NCBI GenBank assembly: GCA_013397455.1
Contig: VYZB01000743.1
Coordinates: 62,001-126,000 of the forward strand
DNA: 64,000 bases
DNA from: Crotophaga sulcirostris
Taxonomy: Eukaryota; Chordata; Aves; Cuculiformes; Crotophagidae
Reading direction: 5' to 3'
The notes below the pieces were generated by a model, which saw only the letters and a list, made by a program, of their open reading frames with translations, was not told the origin of the DNA and did not search any database. Made by a program: the position numbers and the translations under genes. This document shows, piece by piece, positions 27,820 to 64,000 of the stretch. The stretch's first letter is position 1. Every line of letters starts with the position of its first letter.

Positions 27820-28457
27820 CCCTCAGCACTGAAACTCAGTTTATTTAAGCGCCTCCTTGTCAAACATCTGTGAAGAGTTTCATAAAGAAACATTACAAAA
27901 TTGTTGGGACTCCTGATTTACCAGTTTGCTGGGGCTGTTTTTCAAAAAATGTTGTAACACCATCATATTCAAAAAACTTACAGTTAACTGTGACTTACTT
28001 CTTAACTGGAGCATACAAAATATTTGCCTTGTTACTGAAATATCCCTGTAGCACTACAAGCAATTAACATTTATAACTACAAATTTAGCTAAGATAAAAG
28101 AATATCAGGAATCTACTTCTTCAGGCATAATCACTCTAACAACTAGAGGCCAAATTCTGTCTTCCCTTACTGTCATGCAATCACATTTGTTACCAGTTGT
28201 GAGGGCAGAATTTAGCCCCAAACTACATTTTCATCTAAATACTTATATTTTCCTACAGAAAAAAACAAGCTATGTCTCATCACTGCTCTTCCCTTCTGAA
28301 GGGTAAATACTGATATTTGAAATACCTAAATTGTATTTACAGCTGTACAACACCAATGCCACATACTTGCAAAATATCGCTTGTACTCTATAAACATGGG
28401 GTAACTTGTACAATCAGCTTAAAACCTTTTCTTAAAATAAAGAAAGAGCAGACAAGC
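27820..28457 (-). terminator. COLEC11: Candidate COLEC11 3' UTR and poly(A) signal
   Basis: The first canonical AATAAA I found on the minus strand past the stop codon is at 27840-27845, giving a 3' UTR of about 0.6 kb. The cleavage site is not visible from sequence alone. A further downstream signal could be used instead. Confidence 0.35.
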
Positions 28458-50116
<21,659 letters not shown>

Positions 50117-50142
50117 AATGAGCACTTACAGGTCACTGACTC

Positions 50143-53100
50143 CTAAACAAAAGAATGAATAAACAGTTATAAGAATTCCAAAGACTTCCAACAGTTTCTG
50201 AACATATGCAGCATCCTTCTACAAACAAAATGTATCTTTGTGTGCCGTAACCCACACAGCATGAGAAGGATATGTGCAGGTCCTCTGAGCAGGTTGTAGG
50301 TTTTACAGGCATACTCTAATCACGCAGCAGCACATTCAGCAGTTTGTTTTGATGTTGGACAGGGTAAGACAAAGCTCAGAAGAAATTTAGTTAAGAAGCA
50401 GGAGATTAAGCAATGCTAATGACAGGCAATTCTGTGTTCGCAATTCCTCATAGGAGGCAAGGCTCTGGAAAGAGGAAGGGAAAAAATATAGTACCTGGGC
50501 TTGCACTGAAAGATGTTAGTACTAAGTTGCCACTTAGAAAGAGTGCATACTGCTCTAAAGAGGCAATTCAGTAGACGATGAGACCAACTTAAAAGCCTGA
50601 AATTTCACTTCCCATCTACCTGAGCACTGAAATTGTGCCCAGCAAATTGTCTGATACAATAGCCCTCATGTAACTCATTGAGGGTGAAAGTGAGAGGATA
50701 TTTCACAATATCATGCAATGAAGTTACATCAGTGTCTTCAATAAATCCTGAAAAGATTCACCTCTGAAGTATACCCTTGTCTAAGCCTACAAGTGAAATG
50801 GCTTGCCTGATATTAGGTTCTGAAGAGAGATCTCAGAAAACAACAGCACAGAAATGAAATTTGTGTGCAAGTGCCATCAAAAGTCGATATTTAGGGGTCT
50901 ATAGAAATAGTTTTTGACAATAACGTTATTCACGTACTTCTGGTAGGTTTTCCCAGTCCTTCTTTCACAGAGGCTGTGTACTACACAAACAAGCTGAAAG
51001 TCGTATCAGGGTTTCAAGAGAAAGTACTTGTATATCATCTGTTATAGCTATGATGCATATGTGTATTTTATGTCTAGAGCGAAAAGATTGGGCTGTTATT
51101 ACTCTCTACTCCCTGATTTCCTTCAAAAATAAGCCAAGTAGGATTAGGCACAGGTACATGGGCTACCCTGTTTCAAAAAGCTGGGAATCTAGAAGAGTAA
51201 ACCTATTATTTTAAGGATTGTCTGAAGGCATAACTGCCTTTCAGCAGGAATGGGAGAATAAAGAGATTCAGGGCAAGAATGAACTAGTGAAGTCGATACC
51301 AAAGCATAAGGGATGGAGCGAGAGAGAGGCAGATTTCCCTCCAGATGCAGCAAAATTCAGCTTTTTGCCGATACTAGTAAAAAGCCTTGTTCTAATTTTA
51401 AATTCCACCATCGACTCTGCTACATTTGATAGATGTCTTAGCAGCAAGGCTAAGTAGATTAGTTTAGAGCTGGGGGAAAAGTATTACCCTTCTGAATAGC
51501 TGTTCAGTATGTGCTTCCATCATTCTCTAAGAGACAAAATCGAGTAGGCTGCAGCAGGGGGGGTCAGATGGGAGTAGATTTTGTCTTCCTCTTCATGTGA
51601 GGAGGGCATGGCATGAGTTATGGTAGAGATTGCTTTGTAACACCCTTGCTACACCATCTGATGCTATGACTATACTGAAGGGCAGGGGTACTTCACAGCA
51701 CACACCCCAGTTGTCACTGATCATCCAGACTTGGGGCACAGGCTGTGAGCCCCTTTTGATTCAAATCTCCTCAGCTTTCCTTCCAAAGGAGAACAAGGTG
51801 CAGCAGGAGGATCATGCCTGAAAAAGATAGGGTGTATGCCTAGACTTGGGAAGAGCACCTGGGTCAAGGGATCACTTGATACAGTCATCATCTAGTGGGC
51901 TGGGGGCGGGGGGGCAGAAAACCCAACAGAATGTCATTGGTGCTGGGTAATTCTCCCATGGAACAAGGGAGGAACAAGGATCATCTGGGCATTTTCACAG
52001 CCCCAACATGGCAAACTCCTGGAACGGGACAACCCTTAAATGCTTCATACACAAGCTTTGCTGATTAGAAAGAAGACCCAGGACAGTATGGACCAAAATA
52101 ACAAAGTTTCCACTAAGCTGTAATGGAACTATTATATTTCCAAGGTCTCCATCTCAATTTCCTGTTACCTTTTAGTCTAACAAATCACAAAATAAATTTA
52201 CTAGAGATGCATTTTGTACTATCACAACATTCCTATCAGACTGCTGAGCACTAATGTAATTTACAGAATACACTTCTTGGGGTGCAGGTTCTGGAGGGAC
52301 AACTCTCAGTCATATACAGATGCTTATGGGTATTTTCTTTCCCTTCTGGAGTGCTCAACTCTCAAAATTTTGCTTATGCCACTACCACTAAGATGACTGC
52401 AGTTCATATATATCAGCTTTAAAACATCTAGCTCAGGTATTGCTAGGAGCACAGAAACCCACAGAAATACAAACCTCAACACAGGTTTGAGCAACAGCTA
52501 TTTAGGCCACATTAAGTTTTGGCACAATTGCAGCAACATCACTTGACTTACAAGAGTGCAGGCAAAATTGAATTTTGCCACCCCAAGTATGAGAAACCAG
52601 AGTTGGAGAAGGCAGCACATCACAAAGCTGGGTCCTGTGAACAGTAATAGCTGGGGGGAAAGGCAATGGTAATGGAAATTTGTGTGTAGACTTTCTACTG
52701 TCGTGGAGAAGAAGCAACCAATCCAGCTTGCCAGGGCTCTGACAAATGAAACTAACAGGAAAACATTTGCTGTGTTACTGTCCTCTGCTTTCTTGGGCTG
52801 CTGCTTCCTTTACCTATGCACAGAGCCAGCCCGAATTGCCAGAAACCAGTCAGGCCACTGCCCACCTTACAGCCATTTTCTAAGGTTATACAAACTACCT
52901 GATCCCCGTCTTGATAGAGTTTTGACACATCAGATCTCTGTGATAGCACGTTGTGTCCTCATAACCTCATGTGCATGCCAAATAAGTTGTTTCACATACA
53001 TTAACCTTGAATCTGGCCACGCCTCCCCAGGAAGAGATTCCTAAGCCCAGAGTATAAGGCACTGCACCTCGGCCACTTTCTGGCCTAGAGGAGCTTGATG

Positions 53101-54605
53101 GTCCTGTCTCTTTTTGCCAAGTCTACAATTCTCAACAGTCATCAAGGAAAAGAGGGAGAAACAAAAACTCAACAAAAGGAAAGGTTGAGGAGAAGGATGG
53201 TTCTCCAGATCTTCCCTTCAAAGGCTTCTAGGGCCAGATTTGGTGCTTGAATAGTCAGTGTTGGTAGACTGGAAAGTGAAGGAGTCCATGGCAATGCCAA
53301 GTTAGGGACCAACACTCCCTGCATGGGAAAGCAGTGAGTGGTCATTGCGTCAGCCAGCCAGTAGGACATGGCAGAGGCTCATGCCTGGAAGTCTTTACCA
53401 AACACCTAAATGTTCAGCCTCCAGCAGTGGCCACCTTTGAGGTCCCACAGGGAACCATCCTGATGCTCCATGGGCTGACCCATGGGGGTCCTGCCTGCCT
53501 TTGCCTGCAGCTCCCACCCCACAGCCCAGAAGAGCACCTGGCCACCAGCCTGCAGGGCATTCAAGGCAGAGCATCCCGTCTTGTCTTTGTAATGGGGAAA
53601 CTTCAGGATCCAGAAGAAGATGAGACAAAAAGGCTTTCAAAGCAAGTGGTTCAGATACACAGGTAGAAGTCTGGAAACTAGGCAGTTTCAGTATGAGCAC
53701 CCAGCAGGCTGGTGATAAGGATTCTTGATAAATGAGTTGGTGAGGGAATGAAATAGGCTGAGACAGAAGAATGATTTGAAATTAGGAGGGTGCTCCAGTC
53801 TCAGCATTAGTGAATAAAAAGGCAGAATCACCTCCTCTGGTTTCATTTCATGAAGTTTTAGATGTATCTAGACTACCACTGAAAGATCAAAGCCTCCAAG
53901 TACTTTAAATATTAATCTGCCTTTGCAAACTCCTACACAGCTTGGAGATGAGACAGGCATCAAGCAGCAGAGAACTGTCAGGACTGTTTGGTGGCTCTGC
54001 TCAGCAGTCAGATATGAAGGGTTTTCTGGGGAAAACAAAACCTCCAACATAGCTTCATCACATTCCTCACTGACTGAGGCTGCTGCAGGGCTTACAAGCC
54101 TCAGAGACATCAGGGACATACCTCACCCTGCCTCGTGACAGCTCAGCTTACAGAGAAATGGACTCATTCTATAAAATAGAGCTTCTTAGTGTCAGTCAGG
54201 TTACAACATCCAAACCTTTGGTCTGAAAAGAGCCACTAATAGAGGAAACCTCTGAAGAGGTTGCAGACTAAATATTTTATAGAGTTTGCAGCTGCACTAA
54301 AGGGACACATCAGTAGCAGAAATCAAACCAAAACCACTTTGGATATCGCTTTCTCCACCTTTTCCTGCTTTAAATAGAAATATTTTCTTCTGCGGCTAAA
54401 ATTGCTTTATATGATTGAAATAAGAGTTTGATCTCCAGGTACGTGCTACTACAGTACTTTTCATTTTAACATCCTTGAAAATTCCTTGCTTTTCTGATTT
54501 ACCTTCAAGTCCTTTCAAACTCAGATTCATAACAGCATTTAGAAAACTAAATCCTGCTGAAATTGGGCCTTAGGAACAAAAACACAGGTTGGTGCAAACA
54601 CAGAT
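50143..54605. other. COLEC11 intron 1 or upstream DNA
   Basis: A 5' non-coding exon and promoter should lie in this direction, but neither could be placed. The 120-codon plus-strand frame at 52682-53044 and the frames at 53334-53700 overlap frames on the opposite strand and were not accepted. Confidence 0.5.
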
Positions 54606-56152
54606 ACACTTTCAGCAAAGGGAGAGTTGGTATGTGAACTATTACAGGAGCTCAACCCCTACAAACCAATGGGCCCTGACACCCAAGGGTGCTAAGAGAG
54701 CTGGCTGATGTCATTGAGAGGCCACTCTCCGTAATGTTTGAGAGATCATGAAGATCAGGCAACATCCCAGAAGACTGGAAGAAGGTTAATGTCACCCCAG
54801 TCTACAAGAAGTGCTTAAAGGAGGATCCAGGAAATTATAGGCCCATCAATCTTACTTCAGTCCCTGGGAAAGTTATGGAATGAATCCTCCTGGGGGTTAT
54901 CACAAGTCAAATGAAGCAAGGGATTAGGAAAAGGCAGCACAGATCCACCAAGGACAAATCATGCTTGACAAACCTGATCGCCTCCTATGACAAAATAACC
55001 TGCTCTGTTGCTGTATGGTGAGTGGTGGACATTGTCTACCTGAATTTCTCTAAGGATATGGTTTCCTACAGCCTCCTCTTATAGAAACTGGCGTGTTATG
55101 GTCTAGACAAGTGGTCTGTGCAGTGGGTGAGGAACCAGCTGAAAGGCCACACCCAGAGGGTGGTGTTAAATAGTTCCTTTTCAAACAGGCAGCGTGTCAG
55201 ATGTGCAGTCCCCCAGGGATTGATGTTGGGCCAATGCTGTTTAATATCTTCATGAGTGATCCAGATGATTGGATCAAGGGTACACTGATGAAGTTTGCTC
55301 ATGATATCAAACTGAGTAGGGAAGTGGACATTTTGGAAAGAGAGTGTCATTCTGCAGGAAAACCTAGATAGGTTAGAAAAGTAGGCTAACAGAAACCTTA
55401 TAAAGTTCAACAAGGACAGGAGTTAAGGTCTTGCATCTAGTAAACATAATACAGGAGTGTAGCACAGGCTAGGACACTACGTGATTGGGGAGAAGCTCTG
55501 TGAAAAGGGACCTGGGGGTCCTGGTGGGCAAAAAGTCCAGTATGATCAAACAGTGTGCTGCCGCAACAAAGAAAGTCAATGAGATGCTGGGTTGCATCAA
55601 CAAGGGTATCATCAGCAGAGATAAAGTTATATCACTGTAACTACTGCTCATCAGGCCACATCTGGAATACTGTGTTCAATTTTGGTCTTTATTAGATAAA
55701 AAGATGTGGACAGTGGGTCCAGAGAAGGGTCACAAAGATGATCAAAGGACTGGGAAGCCTGCCATATGAGGAAATGCTGAGAGAACTGGGTTTTTTCAGC
55801 CTTGAGAAAAGAAAGCTTAGGGGAGACCTTATCACCATGTTCCAGTATTTAAAGAGTGGCTAAAAAAGACGATGAAGACCCTTTTTACAAGGAGTATTCC
55901 TTGTAAAGGAAGTAAAGGGTATGAGTTACTTCTGGGGGAATTCCAGCTGGACATGAGGAAAGCTTTTCATGATTTGAACCATCAGCCATTGGAATAATCT
56001 CCCCAGGGAAATGGTAGATTCCCCAACATTGGAAACTTTGAAGATTCAGCTGGGGAGGGTGCTGGGCCATCTTTTCTAGACCATGCTTTTGGCAAGAAAG
56101 ATTGGACCAGATGATCCTTGAGATCCCTTCCAACTTGGTATTCTATGACCTT
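54606..56152 (+). repeat. CR1 LINE, about 1.5 kb, decayed reverse-transcriptase ORF
   Basis: This is the longest CR1 copy in the window. It covers the ORF2 middle ('gactggaagaaggttaatgt'), the palm region, where the usual FADD reads FAHD at about 55,294, and the 3' UTR ending 'ccaacttggtattctatgac'. Many stops and frameshifts make it inactive. Confidence 0.93.
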
Positions 56153-59100
56153 CAGAAAAATGTGCCAGCCTGTATTTTCAAATGCTATTTTAGCCCTGGT
56201 ATTTGGAGTATCTTCAGTGTTGGTAAAACCAACGCCAGAGAGAAACCTAGAGATGTTCATCATTTCTGAAGATATGAATATTTTCTCACTGTCTACACAA
56301 GGCTCAGGAGTCCAATTTGAACACTATTAAATCAGTGTAAGCTGAAAGTTTTGAAAAATAAGAAGAGTAAGGAAAGGAAGGATTTACAAGGTCTTTCCCT
56401 AAAGAAAAAAAATAAATTAGCAAAGCACCTCTATTCCTGTTAGGAATGGAAACATAGCAATGTAACCAGCAAATTAATTTCAAAACAACTTTTGAGACTT
56501 GACGGCTTTACGGAATCTGCCTCAGTTGGCAAGAGGGAAGAGATTTATTAAGCCAAGCTTCAAGTGACAAGTCCTTGAGAGGTCATTGGAGAATCCCCAA
56601 GGCACCACAGCTTTGCTTAAAACTGCTGCAGGACCAGCCAGGCCAGCTGGCACCCAGCATTCCTTGAGCTTCCCTGCTTCACCCCACAGCCAGTAAATGT
56701 CTCATGCATGAAGAGCCTGTATCTGCCAGCAGCTCCTCCACAAGGGCTGGTGGCTTCTTGCATGCCATTATATTGGTCCTGGAAGCAACAACACTGAAAT
56801 CTGCCTACTTGAATCAAAATGGACAAGAAATGCAGAAGAAAAATGATGTTTATTGGCATTAATGCTCAGCCAGTCCACAGCTATAAAGTGGTTGTAATCC
56901 TGTGTATAATCCTATGGGACTCCTCTCTGAGCTGTTTTTATTTCACTATTACTGAGTTGTTTTCACTCTTATTACTATTTTTATTATTATTTTTCAAACT
57001 ATATTTCATTCCTAGGGATCTGAGCTGCATTATCTGTATTCTGAATTGAATATTTTCCTGGCACAGACAGGCATACAAATCTGCAGTGCCACAGCCACCT
57101 TTCGGTGGGCGATTTTCCCAAGCAGGTCTGAGTCAGCACTACAGACAAATCAGCAGCTTTCAACAGTTTTCGCTCCTCTCACTTTTCAAGTGCCCATCAT
57201 CTACATCCTGACACCTCCTAGAACTATCTGGCAGACTGTGTATCCTCAAACGCCCTAGTAGGCCCTAAGCCACATCCTAACAGATGTGACGCATGCCCAC
57301 AAAACCATTCCAGTGAAATGCCAGGCTGTGACACAGACCCAGACCTCACCCTAGTTTAAACATTTTGAACAGATAAAAGCCAAAAGACAAACAAACAAAA
57401 AATATTAAGCCCCAGGGCTAGAAAGGTAACACCAGGGCCCAACACAGATCAAAGATCCTGCTTTCCCTCAGAAATGTGAGAGGCAGATGGGAGAAGCCTC
57501 CAGTGCTGTGCATGCAAGCCGCTTTTCACCCCTTGGACTGAGGGCTGTGGGCCATTCCTTGGAGAAGCTGTCTTTCACCCTAGAGATGAAACCTGTGTGA
57601 CTGACCTCTTCTTTCTCCATTACAGTCTTGCTGATCACCCTAACCTACAGATGTTTTGCCTAGCTATGCATTTACTTGAAGCATTTTATCACTTGTCCTC
57701 CCAGCTCCTGCATGCATTAACTTGGGTAATCGAGAGTTCACCATTTAACCAGAATATAAAAATGCAATTCAATGATAAAGCTGCTTAGACAATGGGTGAT
57801 CATTCCTGTAACACTGCAGTGTTCTCAAGTTAAGTTCTACATGTTGATTTAAAGGTTAAAGCAATGGGTTTGAAAGGTTAAAAAAAAAATTCCCTAAATG
57901 CTAATACCATAGAATTGCAAAAATGAAGACCATAACTGCCACCAGTATGAAGGTTGTGAAATCTATGGAGCATGGAGTAGCATAAAGCAGAGACATAACA
58001 CATTTCAGGTCCTGATGATGCTGAAATACAGTGAGGTTTGCTGCAGAGAACAAAAGAGTAAGTCAAAGCTGATGGGAAGGTAATATTACCTAGAAGCCTA
58101 ACTGACAGCAAGTCATTGGTTACTCCCCAAAGTACACTTAAATCTGGCTCAATAAAGCTATTTCCTCAGACAATGTTTGTGAGGTGTAAGGGACTATTGG
58201 TTCTGACTGTAAAATGTAGGTGCCCTTGTCATATGCAGGCACACTTTTCATCAAGAAGCATGTTTTTAAAAATTGAGACAAATTTCTTCCTGATGTAGTT
58301 CTACTGAAGTCAATTAATTTATGTCAGAATTAATTTACTGTCATTTGTGCTGAAAATATAAAACCAGGGCTTCAGCAACGGTGAGACAAAAATGGTTCCA
58401 GAAGGGGGCAAGTATGTTTTCGAAACGTATAACTAGAGAGAGATGGGAACTGAGTGCCATGTCTTTTAAGATAGCTGTGTATAATTTTTAGATGGCAGAG
58501 AATAACACTCAAGTAGAAATTTTATCTTTGTGTAAAATGTTGGTCAGAGATAACCAGAAATGCTAAATAAAATTTCTTCCCAATGTTTTAATCGAAGTCT
58601 CTATTAGATTACAAGATCTCTGCTATAGACTCATTTGCAGCTGTAATTTACAGAAATAGTTTGTGATTTTGGGTGCCATACTTTACTTATGTCAGATCAA
58701 TATTTCAGCACTCTTAAGCACTCCAAAAGCAAAAAAAAAAATACAGGGTTCAAATATAGGTGTCAGTTGTACCGCAACCTGTGTCTAATTTTCTCAGTTC
58801 AGTCTCACTACTATAAAGCATCCACAGAAGTACCCGATGCTATCCCCACACATCTATGTGTAGGAACTAAACTGCCAAGGATGATCTCGAGAATGATGCA
58901 GGTATATTTCTTTACATGGACAAATACATTTTATTTACATATGCATTTGTCATCTTATTTCCAAAGTTTTAGGACACTACTTTTCAGCCCTCCACATGCA
59001 GAAAGACTTAGGACTGGCTGCAGAATCTGGGATGATTGTGCAATATTTAAGTGTTTAATGCCCAGATGAAGTAGAAAGGTCTATCAAGGCCCCATCCAGC

Positions 59101-62100
59101 CATCCCATACTTCAGCAGTGGCACATGCCTTTCGCATGACAGAAGTGACACTCAAGTATTGATCCAAAAGTTGAGAAGTACCAGCTATGAAACACTCCTA
59201 AATTAAAAGAGGTTAAACCCATGGCTCCAGTTCCCCAGAAGAGTAATTGTTCCCATTGGATGGGCACAGTAGGCAACATTAGACTACACCTCAGGCATGC
59301 CACATGAAAGGATGGAAGGCAAGCAGGAAAGAAGCCAGCTCAAGCCTTATGGTAGGACCTTAGGCTAAGAAGGGGCAAAATGAGTGTTTCCTCTTCTCTG
59401 CTGCCTGTTTTTATGTCCCACAATTGACTTGTGTATAAACACATGGACAGGTCAGGAATGCCCAGACAGGAGACAAAAACCTAAGCAAAGCACTTTACAA
59501 GTCTAAAGAGTAAATACAGGAGAAAAGACATAGGATCTAAACTATGAGTGGAAGAAACAAAGCAAAAACGAAAAATGAGACCCTTGACTAGGGAAGAGCA
59601 GCAGAGAAAGAATGAGGGAGAGATGACACCATCTCGGAGTGCAAGTGAATGGGAAAAAGATTTGCTTTCTGTTACCACAGCATCCTACTCTCCACTGAGG
59701 AAACAAAGAAAAAAAAAAAACAAACAAGCAGCTTTTTCCCCCATTTTTTCCACACATTAAATACATGACAGGTACATTTAAAGGATGTTCCAAGAATAGA
59801 GGGAAGCCACTTGTTTGCTGCCCAGTCCTTCCCAATGCTGCAAGTAAGACATCTCAAAAAGCGAACCACAGAGCACAGGTAGCATTAGGAAATGCCTATT
59901 TATCAGAGCAATTTTGCTTAGATACAGATCTCAAACTAGTAGAAGTTATAAGCAAACACTTAGATGGGATTCGACTGTTCTGGCTTAGGTGCTCAATCTG
60001 AGAAAGTCACCCTGAGCTCCCTGAGTAATCTAGTCAGAAAGGCACCTTGGCATGGCGATTCATTTCATCCTAAAGTAGGACAGATAAATTTACTCTGGAG
60101 TTACCTCTTCATTGCCCAGTATGACTAGCTCGGCCTTGTAGGTAAAGTTGGGTGAGGGGAGTCCCATCATGGCTAATTAGCTAAACTAACCTGTAGGAAG
60201 ATTAACAGCAGCCTGGCACCCCACTGCAGTCATACATTATGTTCCCCTGCTCCGTACTCTCACCGACCACCAGCTGATCCCATCATAAGCTACCTCAGAC
60301 TGCTATGCCAGCAAAAAGCTATTCTTCTTGCACCACTGTTTTTCAGTTGATTTAGTTCCTTGGTTCCTGCTAAGGGTAAAACAGCCATCATTCCTGTGAA
60401 AAATGTTGCCAGCCAGGGAAACAAATGCCCTTGGCAGCTGCCAAGATGGCCTTCAGTGTGTTACAAAACCATGTCCTTGCATGCCAGCAGCATACAGAAT
60501 ACAAAGATGTGTAAGAGAAAGAATTAAAGGAACTAAATTCACCAGAAGAAAAACAAACAAACAAAAAAAAAACCCAAAAAACCAAACCACAACCCAGTGC
60601 ATAATTAGAGTGGGAACATTTTAAAAGGAGAAAAGACATGGCAAAATACCAGGCTGCAATGGAAAATAATATCCATGGAAAGACACACAGCACAGGAGAT
60701 ATAACAACATGAAGCATTTTGCAATAGCATGCAAGCCACCAAGAGTCATGGAAATGATCCAAGAGTGTTATCCTCAAATGACAACGACATACTTCTCGGA
60801 ATGATATTCTCAGTGCAACAAAATACCATGGTACATAAGCATACATGATCAAAATCTTGTATCGGAACTGGGACAGTGTCAATGCCATTTCTACAAAAGA
60901 TTATTTTTATTGTCAAGTCAGGGATCTGCAGAGACTAAGTACACTCAACATGTGATCCTATGTTGAACCTTTCATATCAGCTCCCAGGAGCCTGGGAAAA
61001 GGGGAAAGAAATTATATTTGTGACACAAAGACTAATAATACCTTCAGTAAAACAGCCGAGCCTCAATGCAAGAGAAAACTTAAGAGCATCAGAGTAAAAA
61101 GCAAGCCTCGCATGAAATACAGCCACACATCTTTACTGGACAAGTGAAGGATGAACTTGATGGTAATAGTGCTATTCAATGTCCTTTCACTTCTAGAACC
61201 TTAAAATACCTTTCCAAGTGCAGATAAGGGAAAGAAGACAAAAGGAAAGGAAACCTACCAAAAAGACTCCCCAGACTAGGAAAACTTATGGTTGGTATAC
61301 AGATATGGTTGTAGAAGTTAAATGCAGTGGGGAAAAAAAACAGGCTTGTATTGATCTGATGCGATTGAGTAAAAAAGCACATGCAAAGATATGCAATTCC
61401 TGCAGATGACTAGACATAACAAACTTCTCTGAAGTCAAAGCGTTCTCACTAATGGCAACAGTCATAAGATAAGCCAAAAGGAAATCGGTTGAAAGAATAT
61501 CTTCCAGTGGTAAAACATTTCCCAGAACAGTTCTTACACCATGACACGTGCCTTCAAAATCATTTGCCATATACAATGTACTTGTCTGCAAAAATTTTAA
61601 AATATTGAGAAAGACTACAAATGATTGCATGCATGTTTGAATGCTTTTGACAAATTTGTCTCATTTTGAAATAGAAATGTGAATTCAGAAACAGAACGTG
61701 TAGAACATGATTTGCAAACAAGGGTGTTTATCTAAATTCACACAATGTGAAGGTGTATACTTCCCTTATTCATATGCCAAGAGGCTTTAGCTACCAAAAG
61801 AATCTTGAGGATGGCAACTCCTTTTGGCATTTCTTATTAAAGTCCCTCCATCTGACCAAGGGCTCCAAGAGATTTCTTTATTTTAATAATGTACATTTCT
61901 AGGGAAGAATATAATAAGCCACGTTAAATAAGTGATAACTACTGGCATCTCCATCTGCTTTGGTACTCAGCGAAGTTTTCTAACAATAGCAGCAGATGCA
62001 TCTTTTGCACAGCTAGAACGTGACCAGAGGCCACTTGCACACAAATTAAGAAGCTGCACATCAGCTAAGCAGCACTCACTTTAACCTCAGTATGTATCTG

Positions 62101-64000
62101 CTCAGCATTTAGAGGGCACTTAACGGGAGCAAAAACTAATGCTACTGCTCTGATTATGCAGCTACCAGTAAGAGAAAAGGCTTCAGAGGTGTTAAAGACT
62201 ACACTGACCTTGCCCTGGCTGAAATCCCAGCATCTGCCAGTTGACTTAAGCAAAGGAAGAATGAACAATAACAAAAGTGAGACTTGCCATAGTTACTCAG
62301 TGGTGCCAAAAGTGTACAAAGGAACCAACTCCAAACATATCAGAAACTCCACGTATTAACGGTGTAGTTGCAACATTAAACATGACATCTTCCCTAATAT
62401 CAAGGAAGAATGTGAATGCAATCACATACAAACTAAGTCTAAATGGGCAAATGCATGTTTAAGTACAGAGTTGCTTAGAAGACAGAGTAAAAACAATTAT
62501 GACCAGAACTATTAACAAAGCACCTGACAGACTCTAGCATCAAGGGCCAACAGATTTGTTACACAAAAAGGAAGCACACGTAGTTGTAGCTGATATTGTA
62601 GCTTCCCTGGGTGTACCAAGTTAGCATCGCTTACATAAGCTTGACATATGCTGTCCAGAAAATAAACTCAGGATTTGCAAGATGTGGGATGCCCAACTGG
62701 TGTCTTTTCAGATGGGAAGGTTTCAAGTTGACAGAAACCTTCCCCAGAACCTATAGAGAGCACTCTTTTTAAGAGTGCATTAGGTTCCCATTATAACCAT
62801 AGCACTGTGGAAGAAGATGCAGCAGTGGGCATGGTCTGCGTAAAAGCAGATGGTCATTAAAGTACTTTTGGTATATGATCTACTTACCTAGCTACACAAA
62901 ACTTGTGGAGATACAGTTGCCTACATGTATGACACACAGTTTAAATTTAAATAGTCCAAACTCAATAATTCTGGAGACACGGTACTCAAGACAAAGATAT
63001 TTGGAAATTAGGTAGAATGATAATTTCTACAAAGAAGATCACAAGGACTTCTTTAGACAAATCAGGTTCCTCCCTGCTATTTCCTCAACAAGCAAAGATT
63101 GTCTGTGTGAAGAAATATGCCTTGTCTTTTCAAGTACTACCCTTCAAAATTCAAAAGAAAGATGAGACGGAAAAATCTTAATTTTCCCTTGAAGATTTAA
63201 ACTTTAGGATTATGTTTGGAATTGCTTAAATGGAGCAGACGTAAGGAAATAGCCATATACGTTTCCTAAGGATTTAAAACTATTTTTGAACTACTTATAA
63301 ATTACTGTTATAGGTTCATACATTTATGGAGGTTTTATACAACATTTATGAAAAAGAAAGTAGAGAGTGACTATAGAGTTTCAGGCACTTCACAATTCCA
63401 TGAAAGACAATTCTGACATGAAGGTATTAAACAACAAAGGAAGAAAACCTCCAATAAAGAGGTTTTACAGCTGCAGCTCATAACATGACTCTCATTACAT
63501 CACCTCACCTCAACTCTGCACTGGCATTAAACTGCAAGTATATTGCACAACTAGAGCAAAACATTGCAAATGCATCTGTGGGTGCTGCTGACTGATCCAC
63601 CACCCTGGAGTCTCCACAACACACATGAGCAGTGCTGCTCTTGCTCTGTAACAGGCTCTCAGTATCTCTTTCCTTAACATTTCTTGTATGTAATTCCACT
63701 AAGTCAGCCATGAGAAACCTGTTTGCTCATTAATACCCTTCTGACAAGAGAGCTTGAGACATTTTTCTTTTCCTATGTAATAAGATGTTCTTTGCTGTTT
63801 CCTGTGCTGGACCTTCATTACATTCTTGTCTGATGTTTTTATTTTGATTGGCTGTAATTACCATGCCATCCAACACTGCCAGTTCCTTGAGATATTATTT
63901 TTAAAGCTCTTTGTTTTAATTCCTAAACATTAGATGATCTTTCCTAAGTTCTTCTCTGATAACCATAAAATTCTATTTAAATTAAATAACGTCCTTACAA
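56153..64000. other. Unannotated DNA upstream of COLEC11
   Basis: Only chance frames and simple repeats were seen. No CpG-rich promoter region is apparent. Confidence 0.4.
60548..60592 (+). repeat. (CAAA)n and A-rich simple repeat
   Basis: Three CAAA units followed by an A-rich run with C interruptions. The long minus-strand open frame crossing it (60388-60888) is read in part from this repeat. Confidence 0.85.

Noticed and set aside
52682..53044. 120-codon plus-strand frame
   Set aside because: No recognisable domain, no splice evidence, and a counter-frame exists on the other strand.
53334..53700. Overlapping 110- and 101-codon frames on opposite strands
   Set aside because: GC-richer local sequence gives mirror frames. 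No motif or splice sites support either.
60388..60888. 166-codon minus-strand open frame, the longest in the window
   Set aside because: It is rich in F, W, C and Y, crosses a CAAA/A-rich repeat, and shows no domain or splice context. It looks like a chance frame.

Overview
This is about 64 kb of AT-rich vertebrate nuclear DNA, almost certainly from a bird. It has many CR1 LINE fragments, several ending in the CR1 octamer tail (variants of ATTCTATG). It has avian-type LTRs and only one gene that can be read confidently. That gene is COLEC11 (collectin-11, CL-K1), on the minus strand.

All six coding exons of COLEC11 are present, between 50,116 (start codon) and 28,458 (stop codon). The introns are GT-AG and phase 1, and they join an open frame of 271 residues, the length known for human CL-K1. 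The order is signal peptide plus cysteine segment, four exons of collagen and neck, then a single C-terminal exon carrying the C-type lectin domain with EPN and WND motifs. A poly(A) signal candidate lies about 0.6 kb past the stop. A 5' non-coding exon must lie above 50,142 but could not be placed.

Region by region: 1-27.8 kb lies downstream of COLEC11. It is mostly unrecognised non-coding DNA with eight CR1 fragments and one weak exon-like segment near 705-880 (minus). 28.4-50.1 kb is the COLEC11 gene. Its 12.5-kb intron 3 holds a solo LTR with a strong internal hairpin, a second LTR-like segment, several CR1 pieces and an old ERVL-type LTR just beside exon 3. Its 6.2-kb intron 2 holds an inverted CR1 pair and, on the COLEC11 strand, an unrecognised splice-bounded reading frame that looks like a type II membrane protein N-terminus. 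50.1-64 kb is upstream or intron 1 sequence, with one 1.5-kb CR1 copy and no recognisable exons.

No prokaryotic features, CRISPR arrays, tRNA or rRNA genes were seen. No convincing new multi-gene system was found. The most unusual items are the unexplained exon-like frame at 46,879-47,043 and the hairpin inside the LTR at 32,347-32,396.
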